A stretch of 21,027 nucleotides of DNA from an uncultured Bacteroides sp. (GTDB lineage: Bacteria > Bacteroidota > Bacteroidia > Bacteroidales > Bacteroidaceae), in assembly GCA_902472795.1 (NCBI GenBank), contig CABROZ010000031.1, positions 1-21,027 on the forward strand. The letters are read 5' to 3'. The position numbers and the translations under genes are program-made. Positions 15,083 through 21,027 of the stretch are shown here, piece by piece. Position 1 is the first letter of the stretch. The number at the start of each line of letters is the position of its first letter. The notes below the pieces were generated by a model. The model had not been told where the DNA came from. It made no database searches and saw only the letters and a program-made list of their open reading frames with translations.

Positions 15083-16450
15083 TCAGCGGCTGAGCGTAGC
15101 CTGGTATTCCTGATAAGCCTTCCACATGTCGGGCACGCCATAGCCGTAAATGTTGTCGGGGAAGTCGGCGCGGTCGCCCGAACGGCGGACCAGTTCGATG
15201 ACTTCCTTGGCCGTCAGCGTGGGACAGGCCTGCCACAGGCAGGTGACCATGCCGCACATGATGGGCGAGGAGAAGGAGGTTCCGTTGGCTCTGCCCTGAT
15301 TGCCATCGGTACGGATGACGTCGGCTCCCAACCCCACCGCCACGACATCGGGCTTCACACGGCCGTCGGCCGTATTACCGATGGAGGAGAACGGTGCCAG
15401 CACAGCTTTCTTATCGATGGCACCCACGGTCAGGACATTTTCGGCATCACCCGGAGGGGTAATCTTCTTCCACGAGCCCTGCCCTGAATTACCGGCGCTG
15501 CACACTAATATCATGCCTTTGTCGGCCACGCGCGATGCCTGACGCGACATCAAGGCATAGTGTCCGTCGAGGTCGCGGAAACGGTAATTCTTCGACGGGT
15601 CGTCGAAGGAATAGTAGCCTAACGAGGTGTTGATGACGTCCACACCCACACTGTCGGCAAACTCGACCGCCGCTGCCCAATAGTCCTGCTCTACCAGGTG
15701 TTCGGAATACTCGTCTTCGCTGCGCAGCAACCAAAAGGAAGCTTCGGGCGCGGTACCTATCATCACGTTGGGACGGTTCATGCCGATGCACGACAGTACG
15801 CTGAGGCCGTGGCTGCTCTCGGCATAGATGTCGGCCGCAGGGTTCACAAAGTCCTTTACCCCGAGAATGCGGATATTCTGCATGGCCGTTATGCTGTCAA
15901 CGTTATGGTAACCGGCGTCTATCACGGCTATCGTCATGCCTTGTCCGCGGAAGCCCGCCTGATGCAGCTTGTCGCCCCGGCTCATCTGTATCTGCGTGAT
16001 AGCAGCTCCATAAATGCTGTCGCGATAGACGGTAGGACGGTTCACCAACGAGTCGCGCCGTGCAGCAGAGGAAGGACCTTTGGGAGCCTTCCACACCAAC
16101 TCGGCCGAGCGAACAAAGGGGAGTGTAAGGATGCGCCCGATGAGGGCAGTGTCGTTGCACGAGACGGTGACAAAGTTATCCCACTTACCCGTCACCACTA
16201 CATGCACGCCCTGCCGACGTATCGCATCGACATACTTGCGGCAAACGGGCAAGTCGGTCGAATCGACAACCAAATGCTGTTTACTCCGGCGCTCGATGGC
16301 CTTCGGCGAAAGGAATTCTTCGGGTCTGTCCAGGCTATACTCCGTGGCAGCCTTGTCTTTCAGACTGATGCGATACTTCAGCGTATCCTGCTGTGCCCCT
16401 GCCGTGAGTACGGCAAAAGCACAGGTCAGCAACAAAATCATTCGTTTCAT
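15083..16450 (-). CDS. Secreted subtilisin-like (S8) serine protease
   Basis: Exported serine peptidase of 455 residues. A signal peptide covers about 1-20 (MKRMILLLTCAFAVLTAGAQ). A region of about 130 residues follows that may be a propeptide (it begins DTLKYRISLKDKAATEYSLD). The catalytic domain has Asp178 in AVIDAGY, His214 in ESSHGLSVLS, the oxyanion Asn321 in CSAGNSG and Ser392 in NGTSFSSPIMCG, so the triad is complete. The protein ends soon after the fold, with no sorting domain that I can see; it may be periplasmic or released. It is followed by xseA on the same strand. Similar S8 proteins are widespread in Bacteroidales; the substrate is unknown. Confidence 0.93.
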   Translation of the reverse strand: MKRMILLLTCAFAVLTAGAQQDTLKYRISLKDKAATEYSLDRPEEFLSPKAIERRSKQHLVVDSTDLPVCRKYVDAIRRQGVHVVVTGKWDNFVTVSCNDTALIGRILTLPFVRSAELVWKAPKGPSSAARRDSLVNRPTVYRDSIYGAAITQIQMSRGDKLHQAGFRGQGMTIAVIDAGYHNVDSITAMQNIRILGVKDFVNPAADIYAESSHGLSVLSCIGMNRPNVMIGTAPEASFWLLRSEDEYSEHLVEQDYWAAAVEFADSVGVDVINTSLGYYSFDDPSKNYRFRDLDGHYALMSRQASRVADKGMILVCSAGNSGQGSWKKITPPGDAENVLTVGAIDKKAVLAPFSSIGNTADGRVKPDVVAVGLGADVIRTDGNQGRANGTSFSSPIMCGMVTCLWQACPTLTAKEVIELVRRSGDRADFPDNIYGYGVPDMWKAYQEYQATLSR

Positions 16451-16454
16451 TATA

Positions 16455-16621
16455 AAAGTATCAGTTTTTAAGTTTATAAGTTTTTGAGTTCATGAGTTGT
16501 TGAGTTCATGAGATGTTGAGTTTTTAAATTTGTGAGTTAGTGAGTTTTTGAGTTGGTGAGCCGGTAAGCGAAAGCATTATAAACTTATAAACTCATAAAC
16601 TCACGAACTTAAAAACTCAAC
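16455..16621. repeat. Long imperfect inverted repeat of GAGTTTTTAAGTT-type units
   Basis: A 40-bp left arm (16515-16554) and a 40-bp right arm (16582-16621) are inverted copies with 34 of 40 matching, around a 27-bp loop. To the left, 16467-16514 holds further tandem degenerate units (gagttcatgagttgttgagt). The right arm ends 2 bp before the mnmA stop codon. On the minus strand it would form a long AT-rich hairpin right at the mnmA 3' end and may separate mnmA from the S8 gene. Confidence 0.7.
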
Positions 16622-16623
16622 AT

Positions 16624-17715
16624 TCACCCCTCGGTCACATACATGCCTATCCCCCGCTGTGAGGCGATAAACGAACCGCCCACTACCCGGCGGCCGATGT
16701 AGAACACTGCCGACTGGCCCGGCGCAATGGCCGATGCCTCTTCGTGGAAGTGTACCAGCAGGCGGCCGTCGTCGAGCCGGCGCAGCGAACAGGGAATGGG
16801 ACGGCTGCGGTAGCGGATGCGCACCGTCAGAGAGTCGCTGCCCATCACCTCGGCCTCATCGGTCAGTTGCTCCTGCTCGACCAGCATGTAGCGGGTACGC
16901 AACTGTTCGGCATCGCCCAGCATCACGGTGTTCTTCTGCGGATTTATCTTCAGCACATAGGCAGGCTTGCCGAGGGCAATCTCCAGCCCCTTACGCTGCC
17001 CGATGGTGTAGTAAGGGAAGCCCTTGTGTTCGCCTAACTTCACGCCTTCGGAGTTGACAAACCATCCTTTGCCTACCTCGGCGTCTATTTCGGGACAGTG
17101 CTGGCGCAGGAAGTCGCGATAGTCGCCCTGAATGAAGCAGACTTCCATGCTCTCGCCTTCGTCGGCCTTCAGCGTATAGCCCTTGTCGCGCAGATAATCG
17201 CGCACTTTCAGTTTGGTATATTCGCCCAAGGGGAAGATGCAGCGGCGCAACACGTCCTGCCCTAACCGCCAGAGGAAGTACGACTGGTCTTTCTTGTCGT
17301 CGTCGCCCGCCACGATATATATCTTTCCATTGCGTTCTTCCAGACGGGTATAGTGCCCCGTGGCTATGTAAGCGCACCCCAGACGGTCGGCCCACTCCGT
17401 AAGGATGCGGAACTTGAACAGGGGATTGCACATCACGCAGGGGTTCGGCGTACGTCCCTGACGGTATTCGTCGATGAAGTTCTGCACGATGATCTGCCGG
17501 AAAGCTTCACGCTCGTCGGCCACATGATGCTCGATGCCCATACTTTCGGCCAGCCGACGGGCCTCTACCGGTTCGTCGCCCCATACCCACATGGTCAGGC
17601 CTACTATGTCATACCCTTGTTCTTTCAACATCAGGCAGGTGGCGGTACTGTCGATGCCTCCGCTCATGCCTACCAGCACTTTCTTCTGCGTTCCGTCCAT
17701 ACTTCTATCCATCAT
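16624..17715 (-). CDS. mnmA: tRNA-specific 2-thiouridylase MnmA
   Basis: ATP-dependent enzyme that puts sulfur on U34 of Lys, Glu and Gln tRNAs. Numbering is from ATG 17715 (363 residues). The PP-loop GMSGGIDS is at 16-23, catalytic Cys93 is in RTPNPCVMCNP and the second Cys193 in ESMEVCFIQGD. ATGHYTR and KKDQSYFLWRL (142-152) are also signatures. The C-terminal beta domain ends GQSAVFYIGRRVVGGSFI. Three close ATGs compete (17715, 17712, 17700); the frame is open to a TTG at 17751. ATG 17700 (MDGTQKKVLVGMSGG) is an equally good choice. A weak -7-like CAGATTTG lies upstream near 17750 on the minus strand. Many Bacteroidales carry two mnmA copies; which one this is cannot be told. Confidence 0.94.
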   Translation of the reverse strand: MMDRSMDGTQKKVLVGMSGGIDSTATCLMLKEQGYDIVGLTMWVWGDEPVEARRLAESMGIEHHVADEREAFRQIIVQNFIDEYRQGRTPNPCVMCNPLFKFRILTEWADRLGCAYIATGHYTRLEERNGKIYIVAGDDDKKDQSYFLWRLGQDVLRRCIFPLGEYTKLKVRDYLRDKGYTLKADEGESMEVCFIQGDYRDFLRQHCPEIDAEVGKGWFVNSEGVKLGEHKGFPYYTIGQRKGLEIALGKPAYVLKINPQKNTVMLGDAEQLRTRYMLVEQEQLTDEAEVMGSDSLTVRIRYRSRPIPCSLRRLDDGRLLVHFHEEASAIAPGQSAVFYIGRRVVGGSFIASQRGIGMYVTEG

Positions 17716-18077
17716 AAAATTGCATGCGTTAGTCCTATATTCTTGAAACAAATCTGTGTAAACAGTACATCAATAATGAAATACCTGCCCCGTATGTTCA
17801 GTCACGGTGCAGAAAAAGGACTTCCGCCTGCAGTTTCCCATCTTCCGGCCGTCTGCTATGCTTCTGCCCGCAAGGCCGGACCTTAAAGTTCGAAATGCAA
17901 AAATACGTGTTTTCCAGGAAACTGCACAGCGTTTATTCCTTTTTATGACATCGGGGGAACGGCTACCCACCGACAACGGAAGCCGGGCCGTGTAACACAA
18001 ATGAAACAAGTATGACACACGGACATAACACCTGTTTCCGACCTTTGCCGCCGAAAACCAACAGACAACAAGAAACA
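17716..18077. other. Divergent intergenic region between mnmA and the porin gene
   Basis: I find no convincing gene in these 362 bp. It holds a 7-bp inverted repeat TCCGGCC/GGCCGGA (17844-17850 and 17874-17880). A dyad CCGTGT-N23-ACACGG (17988-17993 and 18017-18022) has a small GTGT-A-ACAC palindrome (17990-17998) inside it. GACCTTTG at 18040-18047 is one base off the TAnnTTTG -7 consensus and is the best porin promoter candidate, with no clear -33 box. Confidence 0.45.
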
Positions 18078-19136
18078 ATGAAGAAAAACCTCCTGCTGCT
18101 GCTCATAGCCCTGCTGCCACTGGCCACCCAGGCTCAGGAAAAAGCCATCAACGAAGACGGAAAGAAAATCGATAAGGAAAAATTAGAAGGCAAGGATTAC
18201 CTGCCCGAAGTACACGGTACCATCCGCTCGAAATACGAATACCAGACCGAAATGGGGGCCGGACGCTTCGAGGTACGCAATGCCCGCATCAGCCTGACGG
18301 GCAACATCCTGCCCAGCGTGGCCTACAAAGCCGAGATAGACCTGTCCGATGAAGGAGAAATCAAAATGCTGGATGCCTATGCCCGAATCTTCCCGCTCGA
18401 GGGGCTGACCGTGACGGCCGGACAGATGCGTGTGCCTTTCACCATCGATGCCCACCGCTCGCCCCACCAGCAATACTTTGCCAACCGTTCGTTCATCGCC
18501 AAGCAGGTGGGAAACGTGCGCGACGTCGGTCTGACGTTAGGTTACAAGCTGCCTACCGACATGCCCGTCAGCATCGAGGCCGGCCTGTACAACGGTTCGG
18601 GACTGACCAACCAGAAAGTGTGGCACAAGGAAGTGAACTACTCGGCCAAGGCCGAAATGTTCCTGACCAAAGGGCTGAACCTGACACTGAGCGTACAAGC
18701 CATCCAGCCGGAGGACATCCGGATGCAATCGTACGACATCGGCGCGTACTACGAGGCCGGACGCTTCCACATCGAAGGCGAGTACCTGTACAAAACCTAC
18801 TCGAAGAATGCCTTTGACGATGTGCAGTCGGTAGATGCCTTTATCAACTACGACCTTCCGCTGAAAAACGGCCCCTTCACCAAGATGTCCTTCCTGGCAC
18901 GCTACGACATGATGACCGACCAGAGCGACGCCAAAACCACCGACGAGACTACCGGCACCCTGATTACGACCGACTACAAGCGCCAACGCCTGACCGGCGG
19001 TATCACCCTGAGCCTCAGCAAGGCCTTCCGTACCGACCTGCGGCTGAACTTCGAAAAATACTTCTACGCCAAGCACAGCATCGCCAAGGAGTCGGAACAG
19101 GACAAGGTGGTGCTGGAACTGATGGTACGCTTTTAA
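18078..19136 (+). CDS. Outer-membrane porin of the phosphate-selective O/P type
   Basis: Probable 16-stranded outer-membrane channel, 352 residues. A signal peptide covers about 1-20 (MKKNLLLLLIALLPLATQAQ). The mature part shows alternating beta-strand segments such as RFEVRNARISLTGNI, VAYKAEIDLSDEGEIKMLDAY and LTVTAGQMRVPF with the following Arg/His-rich RSFIAKQVGNVRDVGLTLG, all typical of the Porin_O_P family. It ends in aromatic Phe (LELMVRF), as outer-membrane barrels do. I chose the ATG at 18078 because it starts the signal peptide directly; the open frame to 18012 only adds a non-leader segment. The specificity (phosphate or another anion) is not shown by the sequence. It stands alone as a transcription unit. 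Confidence 0.9.
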   Translation: MKKNLLLLLIALLPLATQAQEKAINEDGKKIDKEKLEGKDYLPEVHGTIRSKYEYQTEMGAGRFEVRNARISLTGNILPSVAYKAEIDLSDEGEIKMLDAYARIFPLEGLTVTAGQMRVPFTIDAHRSPHQQYFANRSFIAKQVGNVRDVGLTLGYKLPTDMPVSIEAGLYNGSGLTNQKVWHKEVNYSAKAEMFLTKGLNLTLSVQAIQPEDIRMQSYDIGAYYEAGRFHIEGEYLYKTYSKNAFDDVQSVDAFINYDLPLKNGPFTKMSFLARYDMMTDQSDAKTTDETTGTLITTDYKRQRLTGGITLSLSKAFRTDLRLNFEKYFYAKHSIAKESEQDKVVLELMVRF

Positions 19137-19154
19137 ACACACAGAAGGCAGTGC

Positions 19155-19169
19155 GGGACATCTGGTCCC
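19155..19169. terminator. Short hairpin after the porin gene
   Basis: GGGAC-ATCTG-GTCCC is a perfect 5-bp stem with a 5-nt loop, 18 bp after the porin stop and 31 bp before the convergent HU-like stop. There is no T-run on either side, so a terminator role is weakly supported. Confidence 0.35.
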
Positions 19170-19199
19170 ACACCGCCATTCCTGCCACCCGTTTCGGCA

Positions 19200-19673
19200 T
19201 CAGCCCAACGGATCTTCGCCCGGCTCGCCGGTGCCGCCACCATCTTCTGCAGTGCCACCGTCGGACGCCGGTACGCCACCCCACTCTTCCCACACGATGC
19301 GGGCATCGACCATGCTGCGCGTCAGCACCTTGTTGTTCACGTCGCGTTCCACTTCGGGGATGAAGCGCACACGTACGCCGTTAATCTGCTTCGGACTCAC
19401 CTCCTCGGCCGTTTCCACTCCCTGCTTGTTGCAGGCGGCGGTGTAATAGAACGTTCCTACGCCGTCCAGCTTCACCGTGCGTCCCTGCGCCATAAAGTCG
19501 CTCAGCACGGCTCCCAGGTTCTCCATGATGGCGTACATGTCGCCTCGTGTCACCGTAGAGAGTCCGGCCAGTTTGTCGGCCACTTCGCGTGTGCTTACCG
19601 GTTTGCCCCAAGTGATGGACTGGGGATACCACAAATTGTTCACCTTCTTTTGTACTTTTCTGAAAAATGCCAT
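19200..19673 (-). CDS. HU-like (HU-HIG) DNA-binding protein with acidic glycine-rich tail
   Basis: Nucleoid-type DNA-binding protein of 157 residues. The N-terminus MAFFRKVQKKVNNLWYPQSI and the core STREVADKLAGLSTVTRGD, then TVKLDGVGTFYYTAA, fit the Bacteroidales HU-HIG family, longer than the 90-residue HU. The last about 25 residues (ASDGGTAEDGGGTGEPGED) form an acidic Gly-rich tail that is likely disordered. The start is the ATG at 19673. A promoter on the minus strand about 130 bp upstream implies a long structured leader. Such proteins occur in many copies per genome, often near capsule or repeat regions; the DNA target of this one is unknown. Confidence 0.85.
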   Translation of the reverse strand: MAFFRKVQKKVNNLWYPQSITWGKPVSTREVADKLAGLSTVTRGDMYAIMENLGAVLSDFMAQGRTVKLDGVGTFYYTAACNKQGVETAEEVSPKQINGVRVRFIPEVERDVNNKVLTRSMVDARIVWEEWGGVPASDGGTAEDGGGTGEPGEDPLG

Positions 19674-19794
19674 AATAATAAAGTTTTAAACGGTTGATTA
19701 AAAACAGGTATTTATTCTCGCTTCGTCTGCCCGGGTCGGTAGTGGCTTCCGTCGTGAGGCCTCGCCGACGGTGTGCCTGTCCTCCCCCGAACCG
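19674..19794 (-). promoter_or_regulatory. Structured leader of the HU-like gene
   Basis: About 120 nt would lie between the predicted start of transcription and the ATG. It contains CCGTCG and CGACGG (19749-19754 and 19766-19771), a 6-bp stem enclosing a GAGGCCTC palindrome. GTCGGT (19735-19740) can pair with ACCGAC (19791-19796) at the far end. The half near the ATG is AT-rich. This could be a regulatory 5' untranslated region, but no known riboswitch was recognised. Confidence 0.4.
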
Positions 19795-19800
19795 ACAGTG

Positions 19801-19831
19801 CAAAGTTAAGTCGGCAGGCAAGCAAAAGCAA
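19801..19831 (-). promoter_or_regulatory. Promoter of the HU-like gene
   Basis: On the minus strand the sequence has TTG (19829-19831), a 20-bp spacer and TAACTTTG (19801-19808), a good match to the Bacteroides -33/-7 pair. Transcription would start near 19794. Confidence 0.6.
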
Positions 19832-20040
19832 GAAAAGGGCATCTACAGCGCACTTACTGCTACACACTGATAATCAAACGTTTAAACCAATCTACATCTC
19901 TACAAACATTCATCCGGACAGGGGGCAGGACGGTAGAGCAGGCAACGACAATCTCTACAACCGGAGATGGTAACGTGCTGATAATGAAGGGTAGCCGGGG
20001 AAGGGATCTCTACTAAAAGGGGGAGTAATAGGAATTTTGG
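19832..20040. other. Noncoding stretch between the RAYT stop and the HU-like promoter
   Basis: I see no gene here. Short motifs echo the foot of the palindrome further right: GTAGAG (19933-19938) faces CTCTAC (19953-19958), and further tctctac copies stand near 19899 and 20010. These may be worn-down REP copies or chance. Confidence 0.35.
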
Positions 20041-20622
20041 TCAGATGCCAATATTCAGTTCATCCGTTGCCCATGCAACGGGGTTATCTGCTATATATTG
20101 GGCTATCCAGTTCAGTTCATTCTGATTGCGGACAATGTGATCGTAAAAACGAGGTTGCCAGCCGAAGGGCAAGCGGTGCTCTCGCACATAGCGGGTGACA
20201 CCAACCTTGAATCCGCGAATGACGGATGCCAGATTTCGGGATTGCGGAGCGAATCGGTTGGCACAAGCCGGTAGAGACGCAAAATTTTGCGTCTCCTCCA
20301 AAGGGTGTGTTCCTCCCGAAGGGTGTGCCCCCAATGCATCATCTCCATGAATAATGACAATTCCATGAACATGATTAGGCATGACAACAAAATCGCCCAG
20401 TTCCACATGAGGGAAATGTTCGGGAATGGCACGCCAGCAGACATCAGCCTGCTCCCCCATTGCCGACAATTGCATATATGGTTCCGGCGCATCCACGATT
20501 TCCCCCAAATAGTGCTGTTTGCCAGCTGTGCAAATCGTTACGAAATATACGCCCCCGTCATAGGCATGCCACGGAACCCGTGCGGACGCAATCCGATATT
20601 TGTTTTGATATCTGTCTGTCAT
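20041..20622 (-). CDS. REP-associated tyrosine transposase (RAYT, Y1/HUH family)
   Basis: Single-strand DNA endonuclease of the IS200/IS605-related Y1 superfamily, 193 residues. The HUH motif is VVMPNHVHGIVII (His84 and His86). The catalytic tyrosine is probably Tyr160 in WQPRFYDHIVRN, with the RAYT-typical continuation NELNWIAQYIADNP. The N-terminus (YRIASARVPWHAYDGGVYFVTICT) also fits. RAYTs are single-copy, do not carry ends like an insertion sequence and act on REP hairpins, and GTAG-footed palindromes lie directly upstream of its start. An in-frame palindrome core encodes ETQNFASL at about 110-117, between the HUH strand and the tyrosine helix, a region where an insertion could be tolerated. 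No strong promoter is seen; TAACCTTTG near 20638 is one base too long in its spacer. Confidence 0.9.
   Translation of the reverse strand: MTDRYQNKYRIASARVPWHAYDGGVYFVTICTAGKQHYLGEIVDAPEPYMQLSAMGEQADVCWRAIPEHFPHVELGDFVVMPNHVHGIVIIHGDDALGAHPSGGTHPLEETQNFASLPACANRFAPQSRNLASVIRGFKVGVTRYVREHRLPFGWQPRFYDHIVRNQNELNWIAQYIADNPVAWATDELNIGI
20274..20295. repeat. REP-like palindrome core inside the RAYT gene
   Basis: GAGACGCAAAA followed by its exact reverse complement (22 bp), identical to the core of the three downstream copies. The left foot GTAG is kept (20271-20274). The right foot is changed to CTCC, so one GTAG is lost. It is read in frame as part of the transposase. Confidence 0.85.
20295..20329. 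repeat. Tandem 17/18-bp duplication in the RAYT gene
   Basis: CCTCCAAAGGGTGTGTT (20295-20311) and CCTCCCGAAGGGTGTGCC (20312-20329) are adjacent near-copies, read on the minus strand as AHPSGG and THPLEE. It directly abuts the palindrome core. Confidence 0.6.
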
Positions 20623-20667
20623 GCAGTTGACAAAGGTTAATCATTGGTTATAAATTCATTGCGCAGT

Positions 20668-20695
20668 GTAGAGACGCAAAATTTTGCGTCTCTAC
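20668..20695. repeat. REP-like 28-bp perfect palindrome, copy 1 of the array
   Basis: GTAGAGACGCAAAA followed by its exact reverse complement. GTAG stands at the foot on both strands. It lies 45 bp upstream of the RAYT start. Confidence 0.9.
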
Positions 20696-20799
20696 CAGTG
20701 GTAGGATATAAACCGAAGGCAAGGTAGTACAAAAAACTAAAATACACAAACTTGTGTGCCACTAATGCATACAGAAGACTAAGAAAAGGATGCGCACAT

Positions 20800-20827
20800 G
20801 TAGAGACGCAAAATTTTGCGTCTCTAC
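20800..20827. repeat. REP-like 28-bp perfect palindrome, copy 2 of the array
   Basis: Identical in all 28 bases to copy 1, although the spacer sequences beside them differ at about a quarter of positions. Confidence 0.9.
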
Positions 20828-20931
20828 CACCGGCGGGATGCAAACCGAGGGCAAGATTATACGAATAATTTGAAGATACAAACGTGAGTACTAATTATGC
20901 ATACAAAAGACGAAGAAAAGGCTAAGCACAT

Positions 20932-20959
20932 GTAGAGACGCAAAATTTTGCGTCTCTAC
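20932..20959. repeat. REP-like 28-bp perfect palindrome, copy 3 of the array
   Basis: Identical in all 28 bases to copies 1 and 2. Its right-hand spacer is nearly the same as that of copy 2, which points to a recent duplication of the whole unit. Confidence 0.9.
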
Positions 20960-21027
20960 CACTGGCGGGATACAAACCGAGGGCAAGATTATACGAATAA
21001 TTTGAAGATACAAACGTGAGTACTAAT

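Larger units (their letters stand above)
20668..21027. repeat. 132-bp tandem repeat array carrying the palindromes, running off the window
   Basis: Palindromes start at 20668, 20800 and 20932, so the period is exactly 132 bp (28-bp palindrome plus 104-bp spacer). By eye, spacers 1 and 2 match at about 76 of 104 positions. The visible 68 bp of spacer 3 differs from spacer 2 at two positions. The array is cut by the window end, so the total copy number is unknown. Open frames across it only translate the palindrome (RDAKFCVST) and are not genes. Confidence 0.9.

Noticed and set aside
17770..18078. Minus-strand open frame in the mnmA-porin gap
   Set aside because: No family resemblance and composition unlike the real genes; it would also cover the porin promoter region.
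20041..20622. Calling the RAYT gene a complete IS200/IS605 insertion sequence
   Set aside because: No TnpB, no left and right element ends around the gene, and the sequence fits RAYT better; palindromes lie upstream as separate repeats.
20637..20843. Open frame of 68 codons across the repeat array, with repeated GRDAKFCVST
   Set aside because: The repeated peptide is simply the translation of the palindrome, and the rest is spacer. There is no promoter or family resemblance.
20668..21027. Possible CRISPR array
   Set aside because: Repeats are fully palindromic, the 104-bp spacers are related to each other rather than unique, the period is 132 bp and no cas gene is present.

Overview
The window looks like chromosomal DNA of a Bacteroidales bacterium, most likely Bacteroides or Phocaeicola. 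The grounds are the promoter style (TAnnTTTG -7 boxes, several with a -33 TTTG or TTG 19-20 bp upstream), the protein families (large secreted TlpA-like thioredoxin proteins, BlaI plus an M56/TonB_C fusion, an HU protein with an acidic Gly-rich tail) and intergenic spaces filled with degenerate short inverted repeats. The species cannot be fixed from the sequence alone. There are 16 protein genes. I saw no rRNA, tRNA, CRISPR array or integrated phage.

Layout. (1) 4-3421, plus strand: a tightly packed export operon of one HlyD-type membrane fusion protein and two ABC-2 permeases, with no ATPase in view. (2) 3506-5380, plus: a secreted thioredoxin-fold protein with a WCGPC site. (3) 5672-8158, plus: a BlaI-type repressor behind a dyad that overlaps its own -7 box, then a BlaR1-like M56 protease fused to two TonB C-terminal domains. 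(4) 8423-9562, plus: a Fic protein with a variant active-site motif and a C-terminal winged helix, behind two tandem promoters. (5) 9573-17715, minus: eight co-oriented housekeeping genes, in transcription order mnmA, S8 protease, xseA, xseB, ilvE, an MBL-fold hydrolase, trmB and an Mrp-type ATPase. The ilvE/MBL junction is an ATGA overlap. (6) 18078-19136, plus: an outer-membrane porin. (7) 19200-19673, minus: an HU-like protein with a structured leader. (8) 20041-20622, minus: a REP-associated tyrosine transposase (RAYT), followed to the window edge by a 132-bp tandem repeat built around a perfect 28-bp palindrome with GTAG feet.

The most interesting part is the right end. The RAYT gene sits next to at least three identical 28-bp palindromes spaced exactly 132 bp apart, and a fourth copy of the palindrome core lies in frame inside the RAYT coding sequence. 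GTAG at the hairpin foot is the hallmark of REP sequences recognised by E. coli RAYT, so this is probably a Bacteroidales REP/RAYT system caught while amplifying. Second in interest are the fic linker, which looks built from an intergenic repeat, and the series of unrelated-sequence but same-design inverted repeats at gene 3' ends.

All positions, alignments and repeat counts were made by eye. Family names come from motif recognition, not database searches.
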